From Phallusia fumigata (Eukaryota; Chordata; Ascidiacea; Phlebobranchia; Ascidiidae): 21,939 nucleotides of DNA. Of this stretch, positions 1 through 8,266 are shown piece by piece (position 1 is the stretch's first letter; the number at the start of each line of letters is the position of its first letter). The notes below the pieces were generated by a model. That model did not search any database. It was not told the origin of the DNA and saw nothing but the letters and a program-made list of their open reading frames with translations. The stretch lies in contig QXVZ01032439.1 in the NCBI GenBank assembly GCA_008931825.1, forward strand, positions 1 through 21,939, written 5' to 3'. The position numbers and the translations under genes are program-made.

Positions 1-164
1 AGTGCGAGAACTTTTATTATACTTTACATCCGGCAGTTTAAATCAAGTGAAAGTTCAATGCCAACTACGTTTGTTGGTCTTATACGAACTTCATTGCATT
101 GCATCATGTCTCAAATGACACCAAAGAGGCGTTTACGTCACGGAAAAAATATCTCCCTACAATA

Positions 165-350
165 TGTTTTGCCCGCAGGTAATAAAACATAAAACGAAAA
201 CAAACAGAATAGTCACCAACTTTTAGATCTGACAGAAGGCAAAATACGACTGCCTTGGGGCTTTGATTTTGATTTTGCTCAGCTGGTTAACATTCAGATT
301 TTCAGTTGAATAGTCGGTTGGAGAAAGAGGCACTCAAAAAAAACGCGGAG
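165..350 (+). promoter_or_regulatory. Conserved upstream block of gene A with a candidate 5'UTR intron
   Basis: TTTTGCCCGCAG followed by GTAATAAAACAT (about 167-190) recurs upstream of copies A, C, F, G and H, and weakly near B. CAG|GTAATA at 176-184 is a good splice donor. A pyrimidine-rich CTCAG at 278-282 (or TTTTCAG at 299-305) is a possible acceptor just before the presumed 5' leader. I infer either a non-coding first exon with a short 5'UTR intron or a conserved promoter element. No TATA box is convincing. The start codon is at 351 after CGCGGAG. Confidence 0.4.
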
Positions 351-2720
351 ATGAAACTCATTTTTCATTTTTGTTTTTTTGTAGGATGGCTGACAGGAGT
401 CCAAGGTAAGATGGTTATACATTAAAATTACACAAGCAAAACACATGATACTTATTTCAGGACTAAAATGCATGAAGTGTTATGGTTCGAGCATGGACAA
501 TTGCGATGCCAATGGACGTGTACAAATATGCATGAAGAACCAGGTATGTTTGTTTCTGATTTTTTTATTTATTTCCACTGATGATGTATGTATTTCCTTC
601 AGAAATCATGTGAAACTGTGGTGAGACGTGATGGTGATCACATGACAGTCATGAAAGGATGTAAAGATGTCGGAGCCTGTCGGGACAATCAGATGCAGGC
701 AAGTAAACTTAAGGCTGCTTTCAAGTGCCATAATTGACCCTTAACTTCGGTGTAATGTTTAGAATACGAGATACTCAGGAAGATCAACTCAATGTAACTC
801 GGATCAAACAAACTCTGTTTGTACTTGCTGCTGTGGAACTGATTTTTGTAATGTTGGAATCCCAACTTGCATAAATCACTACACCTTAAGTGGATCAGGT
901 TGTTTTTATCGCAGACCATTTGTAAAGGCCTTACTTTTTACCGATAAAGAAGAAACGGACCACAAGGAAATTAAATAGGGAAGTTTACTTTGCAGAACGT
1001 TAACAGTATTGGAAAATGAATAGCAAAGAATAAAATTATTGTGGAGAGAAAGTAGCAAAAAGTCAAATTGTTCCTAGTTGTCACATATGGTGGCTATAAT
1101 TTAACATTTCGAAATGAACAAAATTAGTCTGGCGAGACTTCAAAACTTGTCAAGAGTCGTCGAGAGTCAGCATAAACTTTTTTTAACGTTTTTGCAGAGA
1201 ATGACTGCCCAGGAGTTCCAACCACTTTTCCCCACGGAAACATTGAATGCTTCAACGAAAACAAAGTTTGCGAGTATCAGTGTACGGGGGAAGATTACTC
1301 GGTGTGGCCAAAGGGACAAGAAGTAAACGTTTGTTTGGGAAATGGAAGCTGGGCAAGAAAACCACCATGTTGCGCAAGTAAGTTATAATAATAAAAAACG
1401 CTTGAACAACTACGGAATAAAAAACAATCCAATAGCATTGTTATTAAAAGTCAATCGAAAATATAGATAAAAGAAATGATTCGCAGGACCATGTCCACCT
1501 TACTATCTATTGGATGATGTGTTTCTATACCACGTTGGCGGAACAAATCAAGAAGCCAAGCTCAACACAATTCTCCAGTTACTTGCATAGTGAGTGACAG
1601 CGGATTCGTAGGCGTTATAATTCCTGCGGTGGCAAATTTCCAGTGGCCACCCCACTGGAAATTTGTATGGTGGCAGGCATTATAAAAAGTCTATGCTTCT
1701 CGCTTTCAAAACGTACGTAGCTTGCGCCGACACCAGGATTTTCTAAAGACTTACACCAAACACGTGCGAGGCGAACGACGCAAATTTCTTTTCATTTGTT
1801 AAACAACACGGGAGGAAATCCCATTTGTGCGTCTCTTGTTCCAAATGCACCAATAATATTAACGACAACAGATGGCATATTAACACTGTCAACCTATAGG
1901 CGTACGTTGTGTACGCCTATCAGCGGATTCCAACACTTTTTCGTTTTCCATGATGCATTATATTGATTACGATGTTTTTACACTATTTGTTTTATAGCCC
2001 GAAGATTGCCGAGGATGCCATCAAGATAACTACTCTCTATTATAGCAACGAACCAGTCGAATCTAGCGTTATTAAGTTCAATGAATATGGAGCGAACGTT
2101 TCTCGCTTGTTTGAGCTCGCCATGGAGAGAGTATCTGTTGTTCAAGGTTAGTACAAAAAATGTGTTTGACACAATAAGCCAAAAGCAAAGTAAATGTTCT
2201 AAAAATGTATCCCATACGTTTGAAAGTTTAAGAGTTGAAAAGGCGTGACCTTAAATTGAAATATGTTTACACCAGGTCCAGCAAACACAGGAGCAGCAAT
2301 TCAGTACGCCCTGGATAACCTTTTGACACCTGAGGCTGGTATGAGAGACAACAGAGTCCCTAAAGCAATTTGGGTACTAATTGCAAACGCAAATCCAGCG
2401 GATGATGTGAAAGGGCCATCTGAAGAAGCCAGAAGACGTGGTTATCAGGTGACATTATCTTGAATGAAAATACCAGTCAACTTTATACGAATACCCATAA
2501 CATGAAACACTTTGCTTTCTGTTTTCAGATTTATGTGATCGGATATCAAACCGACGGGTTTCAGTTCGATCGTCAGAAGTTACTCGAGGTTACTGGAGAT
2601 GAGGAACACCTGTTTGTGTTCGACAGTGACAGTGCCGATCTCACGCCTGAGAATATCGCTGAAATCAATCATCATTTCTGTGGAAACCCATGCGTTCATG
2701 TGTTACATGACCACGAGTAG
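351..2720 (+). CDS. Gene A: secreted LU-CCP-vWA protein, intact, 9 exons
   Basis: Spliced exons are 351-405, 461-543, 603-698, 763-898, 1198-1377, 1487-1589, 1998-2146, 2276-2448 and 2529-2720, giving 388 residues and TAG. Residues 1-19 are a signal peptide (MKLIFHFCFFVGW...). About 20-123 form a cysteine-rich Ly6/uPAR (LU) domain ending CTCCCGTDFCN. About 124-183 form a CCP/sushi domain (NDC...GSWARKPPCCA). About 184-388 are vWA-like, with YYLLDDVFLYH as first strand and PANTGAAIQYALDN retaining the MIDAS Thr. The DxSxS motif and the TDG aspartate are replaced (LLDDVF; IANANP), so metal binding is unlikely. Intron 3 has a GC donor (CAG|GCAAGT at 699). The CCP lacks three residues present in C, F, H, I and J (ENK-VCEY). 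Intron 6 carries a MITE-like insertion. No membrane anchor is visible. Function is unknown; secreted recognition or matrix binding is inference. Confidence 0.85.
699..762 (+). other. GC-AG intron 3 of gene A
   Basis: Exon 3 ends ATGCAG and is followed by GCAAGT. The exon 4 acceptor is TTTAG|AAT at 759-765. A GT four bases downstream would break the frame, and gene C has no GT there at all (GCAAGG). The same GC donor occurs in C, F, G, H and I, while B, D, E and J have GT. Only the GC donor preserves the 96-bp exon 3 and phase 0. Confidence 0.8.
1608..1920. mobile_element. MITE-like insertion in intron 6 of gene A
   Basis: This 313-bp segment is absent from intron 6 of the other copies and is flanked by a perfect 10-bp direct repeat CAGCGGATTC (1598-1607 and 1921-1930), consistent with a target-site duplication. 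Its ends are loosely inverted (GTAGGCGT at left; ACGCCTAT at right). It contains two palindromes: a long imperfect one at 1615-1685 (arms beginning TTATAA, centred on CCAGTGG/CCACTGG) and a perfect 10-bp stem ATAGGCGTAC/GTACGCCTAT at 1896-1920. No coding capacity is seen. A 9-10 bp duplication would fit a Mutator-like non-autonomous element, but the superfamily is inferred. Confidence 0.65.
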
Positions 2721-2826
2721 ATTTCCGTCTTTACCGCACAATGCATGTAGTTAACATTAACAACAAGCCAGTTATTGCATAGAACAGCTTGATAATAAAA
2801 TATCTAACAGACTGCTTCAACGTCTC

Positions 2827-2832
2827 AATAAA
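2827..2832 (+). other. Poly(A) signal AATAAA, gene A
   Basis: AATAAA lies 107 bp after the stop codon, in the context CAACGTCTCAATAAACG. A similar CTTTCAATAAACAG follows gene E, and the aligned site in gene F reads AAAAAA. A second AATAAA lies at 2794-2799. Confidence 0.55.
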
Positions 2833-3207
2833 CGAGAAAACATAAAAGTATTTTTAGAACGTTACCTCTTGGTACAAAACGGAATATTAGTCGAAATTTT
2901 TGTTCATCACATATCATCGCAAACTATATACAAAGGTTTTAGTTTAACATTCTTTCTGCCTAAAAGTACGTTGGTTCACCAACAAGCTCCGCCACTAATG
3001 CAAAAGTAATAATGTTCATGTGATAACCAAAAGTGCATTTCAATTAGGGCAAAAATTCACACCCAAAAAGTCAAATTCTGTAAAGCAAAAAATCTATCTG
3101 CTTACATTTTGCCCTCCGGTAATATTTACTAGAAAAGCGAGCCTGGGATATACCAGCTTCAAAGCATGACTAATAGAGGAAATGCAACCTAGGGCGTGAG
3201 CTTGTCG
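2833..3207. other. Intergenic stretch with decayed upstream block
   Basis: No gene is visible. Around 3101-3122 the sequence CTTACATTTTGCCCTCCGG followed by TAATA resembles the block found upstream of the intact copies, and TACCAGCTTCAAAGCATGAC (about 3151) resembles the region before genes F and G. I read it as the decayed promoter of pseudogene B, whose exon 1 is not recognisable. Confidence 0.4.
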
Positions 3208-3661
3208 CAGTGGTCATTCAACAGCTTTGACGATTGTGATTCCTCTGGATAAATAAAGGAGTGTATGAAAAACCAGGTGCAGAAATAGATGGGATATTTA
3301 AATCAAACTCTTTCAAAAACGTCGAGTGAACTGTAAAACAAAAAACCACCTTATCGAAACACTGTTTATGTAGCGATCATGTGAAACTGTCGTGAGACGA
3401 TTCGGTGATCATATGAGCGTCATAAAAGCGTGCAAACACAAAAGAGCATGCCGAGACACTCAATACCAAGTAGGAAATGCAATATAATTTTGTCGTAAAG
3501 AATGGCTTGTGACTTTCCCTTAATTATAGAATGAAAGGTACTCAGGAAGATCAACTCAATGTAATTCGAATCAAACAAACTCTGTTTGTACTTGCTGCTG
3601 GAACGGATTTCTAATGTTGGAATCCCAACTTGTATAAATCACTACACCTTGAGTGGACCAG
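3208..3661 (+). pseudogene. Copy B: LU-only pseudogene fragment
   Basis: Three relic exons of the LU domain remain. Exon 2 (about 3208-3276) has lost its CxxC start and carries TAA at 3250-3252 where D and E have CAA. Exon 3 (3374-3469) is open and encodes SCETVVRRFGDHMSV. Exon 4 (3530-3661) is 132 bp instead of 136, so it is frameshifted at the CTCCC cluster. No exon 1, CCP or vWA exon follows before the flank of gene C. Exons 2-3 resemble copies D and E, whereas the end of exon 4 and its donor (GGACCAGGTATACG) resemble gene C. This indicates a mosaic origin. Confidence 0.8.
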
Positions 3662-4022
3662 GTATACGCACACGTAGTTAGCACTTTTATACGTGTTCAA
3701 TTTATTTACAGCTCAGATCAAATTTAATAACACAGTTCAATAGAAGGAATAACCAAAACATGTATATGTTTAATGAGAAATTAAAACGAGTTTAGGCCTA
3801 CAAATTATGTTGCCGTTGTGTAGTTTATAGATTCTGTCGTAACAGGGTGCCTTAAAACACGCAAAGAAAATGTGGAAAATTAATGTCCTATCAACAAGAA
3901 GTCATGGTTTTCGCAATAACCTCATTCTCGAACACCACACCTTTCAAAAAATATTAGTTTGACATGGGATCTGTGCAACAGTGGATAATAGGTCACGCTG
4001 TGGTTGCAGACAAACATGTGGA
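3662..4022. other. Gene-free spacer between copies B and C
   Basis: This is AT-rich sequence without recognisable family exons. TTTATTTACAG near 3710 looks like an acceptor, but what follows is not CCP-like. Short open frames starting at 3964 and 3981 run into the repeated upstream block of gene C and are not conserved as proteins. Confidence 0.5.
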
Positions 4023-4880
4023 TTGTTGGTCTTATACGAACTTCATTGCTTTGCATGCCTTGCTAAGATCATGTCTCAAATGGCACCAAGGAGGCGTTTA
4101 CGTCACGGAAAAAATATCTTCTTACATTATGTTTTGCCTGCAGGTAATAAAATATTAAACGAAAACAAACAGAATAGTCACCAACTTTTAGAACTGACAG
4201 AAGGCAAAATACGACTGCCTTGGGGCTTTGATTTTGATTTTGCACAGCTGGTTAACATTCAGATTTTCAGTTAGTTGGTAAGCACCGAATAGCCGGTTGG
4301 AGAAAGAGGCACTCTAAAAAAACGCGGAGATGAAACTCATTTTTCATTTTTGTTTTTTGGTAGGATGCCTGACAAGTGTCCAAGGTAAGTAGTTATACTA
4401 ATTAATAATTAATAAGGCAAAACATATGATACTTATTTCAGGACTAAAATGCATGACGTGTTATGGTTCGAGCATGGACGATTGCGATGCCAATGGACGT
4501 GTACAAATATGCATGAAAAACCAGGTATGTTTGATTCTGGTTATTTATTTATTTCTACTGATGATGTATGTATTTCCTTTAGAAATCATGTGAAACTGTG
4601 GTGAGACGTGATAGTGATCACATGACAGTCATGAAAGGATGTAAAGATGTCGGAGCCTGTCGGGACAACCAGATGCAGGCAAGGGAATTTAAGGCTGCTT
4701 TCAAGGGCTATATAATTGACCCTTAACTTTGTTGTAATGTTTAGAATACGAGATACTCAGGAAGATCAACTCAATGTAACTCGGATCAAACAAACTCTGT
4801 TTGTACTTGCTGCTGTGGAACTGACTTTTGTAATGTTGGAATCCCAACTTGCACTACCCACTACACCTTGAACGGACCAG
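4023..4880 (+). repeat. Long direct repeat, copy 2 (5' flank to exon 4 of gene C)
   Basis: This is the counterpart of 71-898. It contains the upstream block TTTTGCCTGCAG|GTAATA (about 4132-4149), a possible acceptor GCACAG at 4242-4247, and exons 1-4 of gene C with their introns. Most differences are single bases and small indels. Confidence 0.8.
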
Positions 4881-6501
4881 GTATACGCACACTATAGGTA
4901 TTAAAATGGTAAACGTTTCTTCTATACGGGTTGGCCGAAAAAAAGCATTAAAGGTTATCGTGTATCGTAAGTCTAAACACGTACTGTTGACGAAAAGTTG
5001 ATGGTTGCCACACAGAGCTCAATTTATCATTTGTGACGAGACTTAATGCTAGTAAACTGTATGTGAACTTTAACATAACCCCCACGTAATTTTCCAACAG
5101 TCAATGACTGCTCACAAATACCAACCAACTTACCACACGGAAACATTAAATGCTACAACGAAAATAAAGCTGGATCAGTTTGCGAGTATCAGTGTACGGG
5201 GGAAGATTACTCGGTGTGGCCGAAGGGGCAAGAAGTAAACGTTTGTTTGGGAAATGGAAGCTGGGCACGAAAACCACCATGTTGCGCAAGTAAGTTAGGC
5301 GAAATACTGATGATTGTTGACACGGGGCAACAATGGCATTATTGTTAAAAGGAAGAATACCTTAATAAACAGATCCATTGTTTTTTGTAGGACCTTGTCC
5401 GCCTTACTACCTGATGGATAGTGTTTTGCTATTTCACGTGGGCGGCAAAAATCCAGAAGCCAGGCTGAATCTACTGCTGCGATTATTTGCATAGTTAGTA
5501 AATTTAAACTTCCATTCTATTTTTGCAACTGCATTTTTACGAGGTTTGTTTTGCAGCGCAAAATTTGCTGAGGACGCTGTCAAGGCTGCTGCTCTGTACT
5601 ACAGCACCGTTCCAGTCGAATCAAGTGTGATTAAGTTCAACGAATACGGAGCGAATTTTTCTCGCTTTCTCGAGCTCGCCATGGAGAGAATATCTGTTGT
5701 CCAAGGTTTGTTAAGTCAACAAACTAGTGTACGTGACATGATATTACAAAGTAGCAAAGTAAACCTTAGACTGGTAGTGGATACAGTATGCATTGATGAT
5801 GACAACACCGATTGTCGAAACGTTTGCAATCCAATGCATTCACTACATGCAAGTTCTCTGGCAGATACGTTTTAAGTTAACCACAAATGGAAGCCTATCA
5901 AAGGCATGTACAAGTTTTACCAAATGACCAAAAACAACTTTAGGACGAAAAATGTTTCACCCTAGGTCCAGCAAACACTGGAGCAGCCATTCAATACGCC
6001 CTTGATAACCTTCTAACACCCGAAGCTGGTATAAGAGATAACCGAGTGCCAAAATCAATTTGGGTGTACATTGCCAACTCGAATTCTGCAGACGATTCAA
6101 AGCAGGCATCAGCAGAAGCAAGAAGACGTGGTTTTCAGGTAACTTTTTCTACGTGCGTAAAACAGGACCAAATTAAACACATCCTGTTCCGTGATCCACA
6201 CCAGTAACGTTAGTCATTTACAATGTTTTTAAGCGCAATGACGGTGTATATCAAACCAAAGCACTTTGGCAAATTTCAGTGAAACAAACCAAGTTTTTGC
6301 CATTACCAGATTTACGTGGTTGCATATCAAACTGATGGATTCAAGTTCGATCGCGAGAAGTTAATCGAGGTGACAGGGAATGAGAAGCACTTGTTTGTGT
6401 TCGACAACGACATTGGCAACTTATCGCCTGAGAATATCGCTGAAATTAATAATCATTTCTGTGCAAATCCCTGTGATCACGTGTTACATGGTCACGAGTA
6501 A
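4330..6501 (+). CDS. Gene C: secreted LU-CCP-vWA protein, intact, 9 exons
   Basis: Exons are 4330-4384, 4442-4524, 4583-4678, 4745-4880, 5101-5289, 5391-5493, 5557-5705, 5966-6138 and 6310-6501. They encode 391 residues ending in TAA. The domain order is signal peptide, LU (through CTCCCGTDFCN), CCP (with ENKAGSVCEY, three residues longer than in A and E) and vWA-like. The vWA start is YYLMDSVLLFHVGG and the later MIDAS loop is YIANSNSADD, so both metal-binding elements are degenerate. Exon 8 encodes PANTGAAIQYALDN. The C-terminus is FCANPCDHVLHGHE. Intron 3 has a GC donor (CAG|GCAAGG at 4679). Exons 1-4 are nearly identical to gene A, but the vWA exons resemble gene I (QASAEARR, LSPEN) more than A, indicating a mosaic copy. 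No membrane anchor is visible. The role is unknown. Confidence 0.85.
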
Positions 6502-6741
6502 CATGTGCTGGAATGTTTAACAAAGTGTTCTAAAATGTCCGCCTAAAAATTTGGTTCAAATCATAAAATGCATACGATCCCACCTATTGTTTTCTGTTTC
6601 TAATCAAGATAACATTTTCTGTTAAAAGACATAATTTAGAACTGTTTTAACACGCTGACGTATTGACCAATGCGTAAAGCTTGGTCCGCCTACTTGTAAG
6701 CAACGATTGAATATTTTTCTCAAACCCTATTTCCTCATAAA

Positions 6742-6747
6742 AATAAA
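6742..6747 (+). other. Candidate poly(A) signal, gene C
   Basis: AATAAA lies 240 bp after the stop, in CATAAAAATAAAACTTTAC. Another AATAAA occurs at 6852-6857. Which one is used cannot be told from sequence. Confidence 0.4.
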
Positions 6748-6857
6748 ACTTTACTTTTTGTCTGTAATCAGCATAACGTACATATTCATCCTTTAACCGC
6801 CATTTGGTGCCACACATGATTGTTTGCCAATGTAAATTGTTTTACAATTCCAATAAA

Positions 6858-7428
6858 AGACCTTACTAGCAAGTCTCAAGTCAAACAATTCACGCACAAA
6901 AATCAATTGCTGCAAAGCAAAAATCAAGCTGCATAAAAATGCAAACTAACGCCTGAGGCTACCGCTTCAGTCACCAATTAATTCACCATAAGCCTTGTGC
7001 AAAGTACAATCATTTAAAACCGAAAAAGGTTTACAGTTTACAAAAAAAATTATATGAGACCATGACCGTTTTGAGCCAAATGCTTGGAATTTGCAGTAGA
7101 ATATGTATAAGAGGGTGGTTATAACGTCGTAAATGTGTTTGCTTGTTTTGCACGAAATGTAAGAAAGTCATTGCGGTTTTTTTAGCTTAAAGAAAGAGAA
7201 TAGCAAAGTCAATTTCAACTTGATTACGGCCATTGTGTATTGGAAGCATGTCAGCTAAAGCTGTGATGCGTTAAGTAATCGCACTGTACAAGGAGTGTTG
7301 AAATCAACCCCTGGGGGTCAACCGGAGGGCAATATCCAAAAACACTTATAAGCAAGACACATGTGCAAGAAGCTATAATCAGTAGAGTCTCAATGATCAG
7401 CGCTTGAACGCCAAAGATTTGGTAGACG
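6858..7428. other. Intergenic region upstream of copy D
   Basis: No gene is visible. Around 6895-6945 the sequence (CTGCAAAGCAAAAATCAAGC) weakly resembles the area before pseudogene B (3075-3100). From about 7250 onward it resembles the upstream region of gene E (about 8085-8266), including CAGCGCTTGAACGCCAAAGA immediately before the start codon. It therefore carries the promoter type shared by D and E, unlike the block upstream of A, C, F, G and H. Confidence 0.45.
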
Positions 7429-7490
7429 ATGACGGACTTTAGTAAGCTTTTTGTTCTGCTTTGTAGTTGGGTGGCATGTACACAAGGTAA
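7250..7490 (+). repeat. Duplicated 5' region shared by copies D and E (copy 1)
   Basis: The segment from about 7250 through exon 1 of copy D aligns with about 8080-8330 upstream of and into gene E. Shared stretches include TAATCGCA-x-TG-x-ACAAGG and CGCTTGAACGCCAAAGATTT. It marks D and E as products of one duplication. Confidence 0.6.
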
Positions 7491-7918
7491 CAGTTTTTAT
7501 TTCGAAACTGTTGTCTGTAATGATGTCTTATATGTAAGCCTTGACTACTTTCAGGCCTAAAATGCATGACGTGCCATAGATCGAGCAGTTTTGACGAATG
7601 TGATTCCTCTGGACAAATAACGGAATGTATGAAAAACCAGGTGCAGAAATCTGTGGGATATTTAAATCAAACTCTTTTAAATGTGTCTAGTGAACTGTAG
7701 AACAAATTTTTTTTTCGAAACACTATATGTAGCGATCATGTGAACCTGTCGTGGGACGATTCGGTGATCATATGAGCGTCATAAGCACAAAAGAGCACGT
7801 CGAGACACTCAATACCAAGTAGGAAACGCAATATCAATTTGTCGCAAAGCATCGGTTGTGACTTTTTTTTAATTATAGAACACAAGGCACTCAGGAAGAT
7901 CGACTCAATGTAACTCGA
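7429..7918 (+). pseudogene. Copy D: truncated LU pseudogene
   Basis: Exon 1 (7429-7486) encodes a good signal peptide, MTDFSKLFVLLCSWVACTQG. Exon 2 (7555-7640) encodes the LU start GLKCMTCHRSSSFDECD. Exon 3 (7733-7818) lacks about 10 bp after GTCATA relative to copy B, which breaks the frame. Exon 4 starts at 7879 and stops matching the family at about 7918, after STQCNS, where unrelated flank begins. No CCP or vWA exons follow before the 5' region of gene E. The closest relatives are B and E. It is probably a dead remnant of a partial duplication. Confidence 0.8.
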
Positions 7919-8266
7919 GGTATGTAAGAAACAGTGGGTAACCTCTTAACCGGGGTTGCTAGTGTAGCAAGCAATGTGATGAAGTCACTATATACGTTTA
8001 AATACAAAGAGAGGAATAAAGGCGGGTCAAAGTCAATTTTAGTCCGGTTATTGCACGTTGGACGTACGTTGCTTATGCTTAAGAGATACTTAATCGCAAT
8101 GCACAAGGTGTGTTGAACACTTTGTGGTTAATTTAAGCCCCAGGGCAAGATTTCAGATTCTAGAAACACTGCCAAGCAAGACACGTCTTAGTCACACGTT
8201 CAGAGTATACATGAGTTTATGCAAGTCATTACATACAGCGCTTGAACGCCAAAGATTTTGTGAACT
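7919..8266. other. 5' flank of gene E
   Basis: This has no family exon. Its right part duplicates the flank of copy D. Short overlapping open frames on both strands (about 7890-8115) look fortuitous. The 5' leader CGCTTGAACGCCAAAGA precedes the start codon of gene E at 8267. Confidence 0.5.

Larger units (their letters stand above)
71..898 (+). repeat. Long direct repeat, copy 1 (5' flank to exon 4 of gene A)
   Basis: This stretch matches 4023-4880 with few differences across 5' flank, exons 1-4 and introns 1-3. Similarity begins at TTGTTGGTCTTATACG (71 and 4023) and fades after exon 4, where intron 4 of gene A becomes unlike that of gene C. Introns and flank are as similar as exons, which points to a recent segmental duplication or conversion tract. 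Confidence 0.8.

Noticed and set aside
381..386. TTTTTTTGTAG inside exon 1 of genes A and C as a splice acceptor
   Set aside because: The same region in F, G and H differs, while all five retain an uninterrupted signal peptide from the upstream ATG. Splicing there would remove the start.
1114..1326. Plus-strand open frame over exon 5 of gene A
   Set aside because: It is a different reading frame from the spliced CCP frame, which keeps all cysteines and the intron phases.
1587..1592. In-frame TAG at the start of intron 6 as evidence of a conserved short isoform
   Set aside because: A Tyr codon split TA|C before a GT donor always creates TAG, so its recurrence is an automatic result of the splice phase.
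3964..4274. Overlapping open frames upstream of gene C
   Set aside because: The matching region in front of gene A is broken by stops and indels, so they are not conserved as protein and look like leader or promoter sequence.
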